Source: Candidatus Auribacterota bacterium (GTDB lineage Bacteria; Auribacterota; JAFGBW01; JAFGJP01). From it: DNA of 57,815 nt. Under the pieces are notes generated by a model. It was given only the letters and a program-made list of their open reading frames with translations, searched no databases and was not told the DNA's origin. A program made the translations under genes and the position numbers. The stretch lies in assembly GCA_023144635.1 (NCBI GenBank), contig JAGLFH010000008.1, positions 1-57,815 of the forward strand. The letters are read 5' to 3'. Below, piece after piece: positions 15,820 through 23,402 of the stretch (position 1 is the stretch's first letter; the number at the start of each line of letters is the position of its first letter).

Positions 15820-17490
15820 ATGAATGGTGCTTTATTAATTATTATTGGTATCACTTTTTTTCTTATTAGCTACAGGATCTATGGACGATATATAACAGGT
15901 GTTTTTAATATAGAAGAAAGCAATGAAACGCCTGCTCATAAATTGTCTGACGGTGTTGATTATGTACCGACAAAGTTTCCTGTTCTTTTCGGACATCATT
16001 TTGCTTCCATTGCAGGAGCAGGCCCTATAGTAGGGCCTGTTTTAGGTGTATGTTTCGGTTGGGGCCCTGTAGCATTATGGATTATCTTAGGCTGTGTTTT
16101 TATTGGTGCTGTTCATGACCTTACCACTCTTATTATATCAGTAAGAAATGAAGGCCGCTCTATTGGACATATTGTAGAAAAATATATAGGTTTTTCCGGA
16201 AGACAGATATTCTTGCTTTTTTGTTTTGCCACTCTACTTTTAGTCGTGGCAATTTTTTCTATATTAATATCAAAGATCTTTGTTGCGTCTCCTAGTGTAG
16301 CAACTTCATCTATTATATTTATACTGATGGCGCCATGTTTTGGATATCTTGTTTATAAAAAGAATTTATCTCTTTTAAAGGGAAGCCTTTTCTTTGTACC
16401 ATTACTTTTTTTTGGGATTTATTTAGGAACTGTTTATCCGTTAAATATTGTAGAATTATTTGGTGTAACGACAAGTCTTGCACGTCAAATTTGGATTCTC
16501 GTTCTGTTCGTTTATGTTTTTATTGCTTCGGTATCTCCTGTATGGTTACTTTTGCAACCAAGAGATTATCTTAATTCGTATTTATTATATATAATGATAA
16601 TACTTGGTTTTATTAGCATACTTTTTGTTGCACCCGCGTTTAAGATGCCTGCATTTGTAGGATTTGTTGTAGATAATCCTCAAAAAGGTGAGCTTAGGTG
16701 GGCACTGTTCCCTATTCTTTATGTAACTATTGCTTGCGGGGCTTGCTCTGGTTTTCATGCACTGGTCTCCTCCGGTACAACATCAAAACAGATCAGTTCT
16801 GAAAAACATATTTTACCAATTGGTTATGGAGCAATGCTGGTTGAAGGAATTCTGGCTTTAATGGCTCTTATAAGTGTAAGTGTATTAACTCAAAGCGAAT
16901 TTATATCTTTACTTGGAACTAAAGGACCTGTTTATGCCTTTGCAAATGGGCTTGCAGGGTTTATGGATAAAATAGGAATCTCATTTAATATTGGATATAC
17001 TTTTGTGGCTCTTACTATATCGGCTTTTATGCTTACTACTCTTGATACTGCTACAAGGCTTACGCGTTTTACTTTGCAAGAGATCTGTCTTCCTAAAAAT
17101 AAACTGAAGTATGAAAACAAAGTAGCGACTTTTCTCGGAAATCGATATGTGGCTGCTTTTATAGTCGTTTTTCTTTCCGGCTATCTTGCCTTAAGCGGTG
17201 ATGGTATTAAAATATGGCCGGTGTTCGGAGCTTCAAACCAGCTTTTAGCTGCATTATCACTTCTTGTTGTAACAGTTATTATGATAAGTAAAAAAATGAA
17301 TTATTGGATAGTTCTTCTTCCGTTTCTGTTTATGATATTTATGTCACTCTCAGCTTTATGGACTCTTTTTATTGGGAATATAATTGCAAGGAACTGGCCG
17401 CTTGTTATAGCAACATTTTTTCTGCTTCTCTTATCAATTATTTTGGTTATATCAGCAGTTTTTACGATTAAAAAGAAAGTAAAAGCTTAA
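15820..17490 (+). CDS. cstA: Carbon starvation protein A-like transporter
   Basis: 556 residues, about 15-16 hydrophobic segments. CstA signatures are clear: YGRYI near residue 22, 'VDYVPTKFPVLFGHHFASIAGAGPIVGPVLG' spread over residues 45-78, GWGPVALWIILG, GAVHDLTTLIISVRNEGRSIG, and 'ACGACSGFHALVSSGTTSKQI'. CstA family proteins take up peptides or pyruvate across the inner membrane during carbon limitation. It begins four bases after prfB ends and so is probably read from the prfB transcript, an unusual partner. The length is shorter than E. coli CstA (about 700) and matches the short form common in many anaerobes. A repeat island follows. Confidence 0.93.
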   Translation: MNGALLIIIGITFFLISYRIYGRYITGVFNIEESNETPAHKLSDGVDYVPTKFPVLFGHHFASIAGAGPIVGPVLGVCFGWGPVALWIILGCVFIGAVHDLTTLIISVRNEGRSIGHIVEKYIGFSGRQIFLLFCFATLLLVVAIFSILISKIFVASPSVATSSIIFILMAPCFGYLVYKKNLSLLKGSLFFVPLLFFGIYLGTVYPLNIVELFGVTTSLARQIWILVLFVYVFIASVSPVWLLLQPRDYLNSYLLYIMIILGFISILFVAPAFKMPAFVGFVVDNPQKGELRWALFPILYVTIACGACSGFHALVSSGTTSKQISSEKHILPIGYGAMLVEGILALMALISVSVLTQSEFISLLGTKGPVYAFANGLAGFMDKIGISFNIGYTFVALTISAFMLTTLDTATRLTRFTLQEICLPKNKLKYENKVATFLGNRYVAAFIVVFLSGYLALSGDGIKIWPVFGASNQLLAALSLLVVTVIMISKKMNYWIVLLPFLFMIFMSLSALWTLFIGNIIARNWPLVIATFFLLLLSIILVISAVFTIKKKVKA

Positions 17491-17824
17491 AGAAGACTCA
17501 AGACACCAGACTAATTGTGCACTCCGTGCGATGATTTTAAAAAGGAAAAGCTATTCACCACAGAGAACACAGAGAAAACGCAGGTGATAGGTAATGGGCA
17601 ATGGGTTATAGGTCAAGGTGCACTATCCGCCTACGTTCAGACTACGCACAAGGCTTCGTCTAGGCAGGAAAACTATGGCGAGACAGGACGTGCGATGATT
17701 ATAAAAAGTAAAAGATAAAGAAATGTGAACAGGATGGACAGGATTAAAAGAATATTCCAAGATAATATTTCAATTAATTAATCAATCAACATCCCTCGTT
17801 TGTCACTATACTTGTTAATTTAAC
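17491..17824. repeat. Gene-free island of short dispersed repeats (island 5)
   Basis: No gene; a 67-codon frame at 17515-17718 is repeat-derived. Modules: 'GTGCGATGATTTTAAAAAGG' (about 17522-17541) and 'ACCACAGAGAACACAGAG' (about 17559-17576). A composite repeat, in the opposite orientation to its copies at 20199-20266 and 21627-21694, appears split by an unrelated module. 'AACAGGATGGACAGGATTAAAAG' type sequence lies at about 17730-17750. From 17750 onward the sequence is AT-rich spacer leading to the toxin-antitoxin promoter. Confidence 0.78.
17581..17708. repeat. Composite repeat interrupted by a second repeat
   Basis: 17581-17623 matches, in reverse, the 'CACCTATCACC / CCTAGACCTAT' part of the composite repeats at 20222-20266 and 21651-21694. 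17690-17708 matches their GCTTTTTATAATCATCGCAC part. In the other copies these parts are contiguous; here about 66 bases (17624-17689) intervene. The intervening sequence contains 'CCTGCCTAGACGAAGCCTTG' on the minus strand, which resembles the module at about 21735-21770. This looks like one repeat inserted within another. Confidence 0.65.
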
Positions 17825-17853
17825 TTGATAGTAGTAAGCTAATAGCTTATAAT
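17825..17853 (+). promoter_or_regulatory. higBA promoter with overlapping palindromic operator
   Basis: TTGATA (17825-17830) and TATAAT (17848-17853) are spaced by exactly 17 bases. A perfect 7-1-7 inverted repeat, TAAGCTA-A-TAGCTTA, occupies 17835-17849 between them and overlaps the -10 box. A further TAGCTTA half-site lies at 17873-17879, between the expected start site and the ribosome-binding site. This is where a HigA-type repressor would be expected to bind for autoregulation. Confidence 0.75.
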
Positions 17854-17892
17854 TGAATAGATGGTAGTTGGTTAGCTTATTCAGGAGGTTTT

Positions 17893-18210
17893 ATGAAGTT
17901 TATTGAAACACCAATGTTTACAAAATTATTAAAGGGTATATTGACTGATGACGACTATAAAAATTTGCAATTAGCATTGTTAACAAATCCGAAAAAAGGC
18001 AAGGTGATACCAGAAGGTGGAGGATTAAGAAAAATAAGATGGAAAATTGAAAGTAAAGGAAAACGAGGGGGAGTAAGAGTTATTTATTACTGGATTTCTG
18101 CAGAATATACATTTTATATGATAACTCTGTATAAAAAATCCTATAAAGAAGATTTGACTAAAGAGCAATTAAAAGCATTAGTGAAATATGTAAAAGAATA
18201 TTTAAAATAA
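17893..18210 (+). CDS. higB: HigB/RelE-family toxin
   Basis: 105 residues of the RelE/HigB-2 type: a short N-terminal helix region, then KGKVIPEGGGLRKIRWKIESKGKRGGVRVIYYW, the strand-rich core with the conserved Arg/Lys residues used for ribosome-dependent mRNA cleavage, and a C-terminal helix ending LVKYVKEYLK. An AGGAGG site four bases before the ATG predicts strong translation. The toxin gene precedes the antitoxin, the order typical of higBA. The separate palindromic promoter upstream fits autoregulation by the toxin-antitoxin complex. Toxicity is inferred from the family. Confidence 0.88.
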   Translation: MKFIETPMFTKLLKGILTDDDYKNLQLALLTNPKKGKVIPEGGGLRKIRWKIESKGKRGGVRVIYYWISAEYTFYMITLYKKSYKEDLTKEQLKALVKYVKEYLK

Positions 18211-18255
18211 AAATGAAGATTAAGGACAAAAACAAATAAAAGGGGACAAAGGCAA

Positions 18256-18543
18256 ATGAAAAAGGGAGATTTTAAAAACTTATTGCAGGGGATAAAAGAA
18301 GTAGGACTAATTAGAGCTAAAAAATTAAAGCCAAGTCGTGTTTTTGATTATAAACCAAACTTAAAAGTCATTAGAAAGAAGTTTAAAATGTCTCAATCAC
18401 AGTTTGCTGATCTTATTGGTGTAAGTATTTTTACATTAAGAAACTGGGAACAAGGACGGACAGAACCAGATGGAGCAGCAAGATCATTATTAACTGTTGC
18501 AGAAAAAAGACCCAAAGCTGTTTTTGAAGCACTGCACGGTTAA
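18256..18543 (+). CDS. higA: HigA-type antitoxin with helix-turn-helix
   Basis: 95 residues. The C-terminal half is a Cro/CI-type helix-turn-helix: IRKKFKMSQSQFADLIGVSIFTLRNWEQGRTEPDGAARSLL (residues about 44-84), the canonical 'S Q..FA...GVS..T..NWE.G' signature. The N-terminal 40 residues should bind the toxin. It follows the toxin by 45 bases; an AGGGGA-type site and a GGGACAAAGGC leader precede the ATG. HigA antitoxins repress their own operon by binding a palindrome over the promoter, and one is present at 17835-17849. Confidence 0.9.
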   Translation: MKKGDFKNLLQGIKEVGLIRAKKLKPSRVFDYKPNLKVIRKKFKMSQSQFADLIGVSIFTLRNWEQGRTEPDGAARSLLTVAEKRPKAVFEALHG

Positions 18544-18764
18544 ATAGATAGAAATTTGGAAGATTTTGGTTAGAGAAAACAATATTAAGTTCTAAAGTCA
18601 CCTCCGTCCTCATTTGTCCGAAAAGTAGAAAGTTTATTAAATTCAAAATAATAAGAAGCTGAAATAGAAAAGTTAATATTGGAACCTTCACTCTTTATTA
18701 ATCTATTAAAAAAATAGAATCAAACGTTACATGATAAAGCTACTAAAGTAAAAATCCAATATTT

Positions 18765-19880
18765 CTAGAACATTATTTTTTTTCTTGCACAAAAAGGACA
18801 CCATGAGCCTTGTTTAATGCTGTTAGGTGTAGCCATCCATGTATGACCTTCTGAACACTTCCATTTAAGTTTTGTTTTAGCATTTATATACTTTATTGAA
18901 AGACACTCACCTTTCTTTTGTTTTGCGAGTTTTTGCATATCCTTAATGGTAATATTAGATTTTCTTCTGCAAAGCGCACACCATGAACCTCGCTTAATAC
19001 TGTCTGGTCTTGCTTCCCAAATATGGCCTTCTGAACATTTCCAGGTTAATTTTATTATATCATTAAAGTATTTATCAGAGATGCACTCACCCTTATTTTG
19101 TTTTGCAAGTTTTCTCATGTCCTCAATAGTGGTTTTAGATTTTTCTGCGCAAAGAGGACACCATGAGCCATGTTTGATGTTAATTGGTTTAGTTCTCCAA
19201 ACATGTCCTTTATTGCATTTCCAGGTTAATTCTGTTCGAAGATTTATATACTTTTTAGAGATGCACTCACCCTTATTTTGTTTTGCAAATCTCTCCATAT
19301 CCTCAATATTTAATTTATGCTTTATTTTGCAAAAAGGACACCATGAGCCATGCTTTATGTTAAGTGGTTTAGCCATCCAAACATGTCCCTTTGAACATTT
19401 CCACTTTAACTTAGAATGAGCATTTGCGTAAAGCTTAGAAAGGCATACTCCATCCCTTAATTCTGCGAGTTTTTGCATTTTTTCTATTGATGATCGTAGA
19501 GAGTCGGCTATTTTTTTGATTAAACATAGCTGACACCATGAGCCATGTTTGATACTGTTAGGAGTAGCCATCCATGTATGACCTTCTGAACACTTCCATT
19601 TAAGTTTTGTTTTAGCATTTATATACTTTATTGAAAGACACTCACCTTTCTTTTGTTTTGCAAGTTTTTGAATATCTTCTATAGTTATTTTAGATTTGCT
19701 TTTGCAACGTGCACACCATGAGCCTTGTTTAATACTATCTGGTCTTGCCATCCAAATATGGCCTTTATCACACTTCCATTTTAATTTATATTTATTATTA
19801 ATATATTGATTAGATAGGCATTTGCCTCTTCTAGAGCTGGCAATATCCTGCATTTCTGATAGAGTAGATCTTTTTTTCAT
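18765..19880 (-). CDS. Protein of six tandem zinc-ribbon repeats
   Basis: 371 residues composed entirely of six repeats of about 60 residues. Each has the pattern 'm..lA....G.Clsk.Yin...kL.WkC..GH.W...p.sIk.GsWC..C'. Each repeat carries one Cys before the WKC-x-x-GH motif and a closing WCxxC, so it can form a treble-clef/zinc-ribbon unit. Such repeats occur in phage-like and homing-endonuclease-associated proteins as nucleic-acid-binding modules, but no nuclease domain is present here. Repeats 2 and 6 share a long near-identical DNA stretch (about 18837-18929 and about 19566-19658), indicating recent duplication or gene conversion. Convergent with higBA. Function unknown. Confidence 0.75.
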   Translation of the reverse strand: MKKRSTLSEMQDIASSRRGKCLSNQYINNKYKLKWKCDKGHIWMARPDSIKQGSWCARCKSKSKITIEDIQKLAKQKKGECLSIKYINAKTKLKWKCSEGHTWMATPNSIKHGSWCQLCLIKKIADSLRSSIEKMQKLAELRDGVCLSKLYANAHSKLKWKCSKGHVWMAKPLNIKHGSWCPFCKIKHKLNIEDMERFAKQNKGECISKKYINLRTELTWKCNKGHVWRTKPINIKHGSWCPLCAEKSKTTIEDMRKLAKQNKGECISDKYFNDIIKLTWKCSEGHIWEARPDSIKRGSWCALCRRKSNITIKDMQKLAKQKKGECLSIKYINAKTKLKWKCSEGHTWMATPNSIKQGSWCPFCARKKIMF

Positions 19881-20393
19881 AAGATAGAAATTTACTTTAA
19901 GATATAATATAGTTTGTGAAGTAGAATATTTTAAATAACAAAAAATATCTTAAAATTAAGATAAACAATTTTACTGAAAAAATCAATTTATGATTTGTAA
20001 GAAGTTTCTTGCTATAGTCAACAGACCATGGATTATAGTCAGAAGGGGAACCCACAAAAAAACACACAATCCCGTTTATGACGCACCTGATGCGTGGCAG
20101 GCAGGACAACTTTTTATTTATCCTGCTATTTCCTGCCACGTGAGTCGCGTACTGTGACAACGCGGTCACGCGATTAATCCTGTCTAAAGTCTGTGCTTTT
20201 GCTTTTTATAATCATTGCACATAGTGCTCCTTGACCTATACCCCATTGCCCATTACCTATCACCTGTTTTTCATTTTCTTTTTTACCCTTAATAAAAAAA
20301 ACGCAGAAGGTTTTCTCCTGCGTTTTCTCTGTGAACTCTGTGGCTAAATTTTAATAATCAGCGATAGCTTTCATTAATTTTCTGTCTTTTGCT
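19881..20393. repeat. Gene-free stretch, AT-rich spacer then repeat island 6
   Basis: No credible gene; a 90-codon frame at 19897-20169 lacks a ribosome-binding site and is compositionally mixed. The right part holds a long imperfect hairpin around 20094-20140 (GTGGCAGGCAGGAC / CCTGC..TTCCTGCCAC). It also holds the composite repeat 20199-20266 (GCTTTTTATAATCAT..GCAC, then the CACCTATCACC-type arm), a CGCAGGTTTTCTCCTGCG-like hairpin (about 20302-20322), and CTCTGTGAACTCTGTGGC (about 20327-20344). Confidence 0.7.
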
Positions 20394-21017
20394 TTATCCT
20401 TTACAAAGTGTTAAAAGACAAGTGACGATCATCATTATGGATATTATCATTCCTATAACGCCTAAAGGGGTATGATAACGGAGTAATGATTCATCAATAT
20501 CCTGTGAAATATCAACTGCTTTATATGCTTGTCTTGTGGAAAACCATCGGGTACATTTTTGAGTTAAAGATAGAATAATTTCTTTTTTTCTAATACCTAT
20601 AATTGAAAGAACTATAACTGAAAATAAAGAAGAAATTAAAAAGATCTTTGTGCTGCTAAATACAACTTCATATACTTTTTCTGATTCAGAAGCATTAATA
20701 GAAAATGATTTAGCTAGGCTTATCACATCAAAATAATTTACAAGATAAAACAAACTGATAGATGAACATATTAGTGTGAAAATAAAAAACAGTTTTATAT
20801 TTGGTAGAATTAAAAGTTCCTGGACTGAATGGCGCTGAATATCGAGAAATTTGGTTTTTCGTCTTAAGGAAAAAGATTTGTTGAAGAAAAAGCTTAGTTT
20901 CTTAAAGTTATCAACTGAAAAGACCATAATAATACAAAAAACAAAAGCGATTATACCAAAAACTATTGTTACTATCTGAAAAAAAGATATAAAAAAAGAA
21001 AAATAGATTTGTTCCAT
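20394..21017 (-). CDS. Four-helix membrane protein of unknown function
   Basis: 207 residues with four strongly hydrophobic segments at about 8-33, 73-95, 122-145 and 182-204. A basic cytoplasmic stretch lies between the first two (RRKTKFLDIQRHSVQE) and a polar loop before the last. No family motif is visible. A GGAGGGG site lies just upstream of the ATG, and TATAAT on the minus strand about 35 bases further upstream suggests its own promoter. It stands alone between two repeat islands. It could be a small channel or an accessory subunit, but nothing in the sequence decides this. Confidence 0.65.
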   Translation of the reverse strand: MEQIYFSFFISFFQIVTIVFGIIAFVFCIIMVFSVDNFKKLSFFFNKSFSLRRKTKFLDIQRHSVQELLILPNIKLFFIFTLICSSISLFYLVNYFDVISLAKSFSINASESEKVYEVVFSSTKIFLISSLFSVIVLSIIGIRKKEIILSLTQKCTRWFSTRQAYKAVDISQDIDESLLRYHTPLGVIGMIISIMMIVTCLLTLCKG

Positions 21018-21798
21018 TTGCCCCTCCGTTAATCATTTGTTTAATCAGTTGAACATTATTATAGCATTTAATCTTTAATATTTATAAAAAAAAGATTACA
21101 CAGAATATGTGCAACAAATTAAAAGAGAAGAAGATAGGGAAATTGCGTGGATCGTGATTCGTTCAAGGAGTCTGTGACGATATTATAAATTACCACGGGA
21201 AAGAAAAAAAATAAGATACACGATAGATGATGGACGAGGGACGACGGACGGGAAAGCAAAAGATAAAAAAGAAAAAAACAATTTAGCCGCGAAGGACACG
21301 AAGTCATGAACCACGTGGGGTTCATGATGAACGAAAAGGTAAGATGTAAGTAGGGGCGGGCCTTGTGTCCGCCCGTGTTGAAAGTAAGAATGACGTTTTT
21401 ACCTATTATTGAGATTCCTGCTGGAGTTTATCCCGCACTTGATGCGGGGCAGGAATGACATGTCTTTTGCTTTTTTGCTTTTACAAAGACGCATGGCCAT
21501 GCGTCTCTATATATGTTTTATTTATTTTATGTGCTTTATTTTTTACACGGGCGGGGGCAAGCCGCCGCCCCTACATACGTTATATTATTCGTGTTTATTT
21601 ATGTTTCTCTGTGGCTGAAATGGTTTTTGCTTTTTATAATCATCGCACGCAGTGCTCCTAGACCTATAACCTATTGCCCATTACCTATCACCTGTTTATA
21701 TTTTTTTTATCTGTGTTTATCTGTGTGAATCTGCCTGCCTCGCCGAAGCCTTGGCGAAGGTGGGTGGCTAATTCTTTTTATGCTTTTGTTTTTTTTAC
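21018..21798. repeat. Gene-free island of short dispersed repeats (island 7, left part)
   Basis: The densest repeat island; several 60-75 codon frames here are by-products of repeats. Modules: 'aaggagtctgtgacgatattat' (about 21163); the 28-base block 21305-21332 identical to 4841-4868, followed as there by the GC-rich hairpin 21347-21378; GATTCCTGC...GCAGGAATG hairpin with a long loop (21405-21462); another GGGCG/CGCCC hairpin (about 21541-21574); CTCTGTGGC (about 21606); composite repeat 21627-21694; 'TATCTGTGTTTATCTGTG' (about 21709); and a hairpin CCTTCGCC-type module (about 21735-21770). Confidence 0.8.
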
Positions 21799-21942
21799 CT
21801 ATTTCATCAATGCATCTTTTAGACAGATTGGTCTACCTGCTCTTTCTATACTGTATTCTGCTTCTCCATGACGCTTACAGTACCAGCTGATAAGAGGTAT
21901 TTTTGTTATGCATGATATGATCCTTTTTCTTTCCTCTGACAT
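21799..21942 (-). CDS. Small Cys/His protein, 47 residues
   Basis: The frame starts at an ATG preceded by GGGGAGGC with ideal spacing (three As between), the best ribosome-binding site in this island. It encodes MSEERKRIISCITKIPLISW followed by YCKRHGEAEYSIERAGRPIC and LKDALMK. The composition is protein-like: charged ends, Cys11, Cys22, His25 and Cys40 that could bind one metal, no low complexity. The frame lies exactly between repeat modules and does not share their words, which supports it being a real gene that the repeats surround. No family recognised. It could also be a remnant of a longer gene. Confidence 0.5.
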   Translation of the reverse strand: MSEERKRIISCITKIPLISWYCKRHGEAEYSIERAGRPICLKDALMK

Positions 21943-22242
21943 TTTGCCTCCCCATGTAAAAGTTGTTAGTTATTAGTAAAGCAGCTCTCGGCGTTCAGCT
22001 ATCGGCTATCAGCTTTCAGTGTTCAGCCAAGAAGCTAAAACCCAGAACTTTCTTTTTACTTTTTCCTGTTTCTTTTTTTCGTGTTTTCGTGGTTAATTTT
22101 TTTATTTTATTCTACATCTTATTTTTTTTATGTTTTTGCTTTTCTGTCTTTTACCATTCGTGTCCGAGCTGAAAGTCCGCCGTAGGAGGATGTCCTCTGT
22201 GGCAAATTATATAATCATCAGCGACAGCGTACCTTTTATTTT
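21943..22242. repeat. Gene-free island of short dispersed repeats (island 7, right part)
   Basis: No gene. Contains 'AGCTATCGGCTATCAGCTTTCAG' type words (about 21998-22018), 'aagctaaaacccagaactttc' (about 22027) shared with about 10770, 'TTCGTGTTTTCGTGGTTAA' (about 22078-22096) and CTCTGTGGCAAATTAT (about 22194-22209). This is the right boundary of the repeat-rich region; beyond it the flagellar operon ends at 22243. Confidence 0.75.
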
Positions 22243-22533
22243 TTACGCTTTTTCATTTTCCTTAGCTTCTTCTTTTTCTGCTTCTGCTTTCTGTTGCTTT
22301 TGAAATATCTTCATCTGTTCTTGCATCTCTTTTTGCTGAACTTCTATTACTTTTCTAAAAATGCTTCTAAAGACTAATTTGCTAAGAATAGATACCACCA
22401 TGAAAGCAAGGGTAGATTTGATGACTATGTCTGTAAATGTAATTAAAGATATCTCTGAAAACCTTAATAACATTACAATTGCAAACGCAAGCATTCCTGC
22501 AAGAAGAGATAAAGTATTGACTATGTTTTTCAT
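22243..22533 (-). CDS. Small membrane protein at the end of the flagellar operon
   Basis: 96 residues with two hydrophobic segments (about 6-22 and 35-55) and a highly charged coiled-coil tail (KVIEVQQKEMQEQMKIFQKQQKAEAEKEEAKENEKA). Its ATG overlaps the flhG stop by four bases, so it is translationally coupled to the flagellar operon. This position is often held by fliA (sigma-28) or a small FlhG partner; this protein is neither sigma factor nor a family I recognise. It may help FlhF/FlhG-dependent placement or anchoring, by position only. A repeat island begins right after its stop. Confidence 0.7.
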   Translation of the reverse strand: MKNIVNTLSLLAGMLAFAIVMLLRFSEISLITFTDIVIKSTLAFMVVSILSKLVFRSIFRKVIEVQQKEMQEQMKIFQKQQKAEAEKEEAKENEKA

Positions 22534-23402
22534 GACATAAATCCTTTTATATTAGTAAAAAAATCCTGAAGAGTTCCGGTGCCGGAAGATGTCCTGTTCT
22601 CAAGCATTTTTTTTGCGATCATTTTTATTCCCATTGATGCCGTTGATCTTGGATATTGCAGAACAAAAGGTTTTTGCTTTCTTACAGACACACTAACAGC
22701 ATTATCATAAAGAATCCCACCTAAAAGATCCAATTTCTTATTCAAAAATCTCTGTGATACCGCATTTATCTTTTTATGGATAATTCCTGCTTCATCATTA
22801 GTTTTACACATATTTACAATAAGACGAATGACAGCATCCTTTTTCTTATTCGTGATCGCTTTAATAATTGCATACGCATCTGTTATGGCTGTAGGCTCTC
22901 CTGTAGTTACTACAAATATTTCATTACATGATAAAAGAAATCCCAGTACTTCCTGAGATATACCGGCTGCGGTATCTATAAAAAAGAAATCTACGTTCTC
23001 TTCCACATTTTTTAATTGTGAGATGAAACTGTCCATATCTTCCTTTTTTAAATTAGCCAGTTTTTCTATTCCCGATGATGCCGGTATTATTCGGAGCCCG
23101 CCTTCAACCTCTATTATGATATCTTCTATTTTTTTATTTCCTTCAATTACATGACTTATATTGTATTTGGGTCTTTTACCCAGTAAAACATCTATATTGG
23201 CAAGACCAAGATCAGCATCAAGTATTACTACATTTTTATCCATTGATTGAAGTGTAAGCCCAAGGTTTATTGTAATATTACTTTTGCCAACTCCTCCTTT
23301 TCCTGATGTTACAGCTATTGCGCGTGCAAGCGTAAGAGGTCGTTTACTCTTTCTACTTGCAAGCTGTCTTAGGCTGTATGTTTGGCTATGAAAGTTTTCC
23401 AT
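22530..23402 (-). CDS. flhG: MinD-like ATPase FlhG (YlxH), flagellar number control
   Basis: 290 residues. The deviant Walker A is at 33-41 (SGKGGVGKS, signature Lys35 and Lys40), with switch II VILDADLGLANIDVLLG and FFIDTAAG. The N-terminal SQTYSLRQLA resembles the Q-x-x-x-LR-x-L segment by which FlhG stimulates the FlhF GTPase. FlhG binds the membrane as an ATP dimer and restrains flagellar number with FlhF. The gene overlaps flhF by 17 bases and the following small gene by four. No missing catalytic residue. Confidence 0.94.
   Translation of the reverse strand: MENFHSQTYSLRQLASRKSKRPLTLARAIAVTSGKGGVGKSNITINLGLTLQSMDKNVVILDADLGLANIDVLLGKRPKYNISHVIEGNKKIEDIIIEVEGGLRIIPASSGIEKLANLKKEDMDSFISQLKNVEENVDFFFIDTAAGISQEVLGFLLSCNEIFVVTTGEPTAITDAYAIIKAITNKKKDAVIRLIVNMCKTNDEAGIIHKKINAVSQRFLNKKLDLLGGILYDNAVSVSVRKQKPFVLQYPRSTASMGIKMIAKKMLENRTSSGTGTLQDFFTNIKGFMS

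Noticed and set aside
17515..17718. 67-codon plus-strand open frame
   Set aside because: Made of the same repeat modules found at 20.2 and 21.6 kb in the other orientation.
18946..19419. 157-codon plus-strand open frame
   Set aside because: Antisense to the zinc-ribbon repeat gene; its apparent repeats mirror those of the real gene.
19897..20169. 90-codon minus-strand open frame
   Set aside because: No start signal; half is repeat hairpin and half AT-rich spacer, with no consistent protein character.
21409..21871. Cluster of overlapping 60-71 codon plus-strand frames
   Set aside because: Overlapping frames over dispersed repeats, Cys/Phe/Leu-rich by composition, no ribosome-binding sites.
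4726..22242. Insertion sequences carrying transposase genes
   Set aside because: No transposase, integrase or terminal inverted repeat with a direct target duplication was recognised; the islands contain only short modules.
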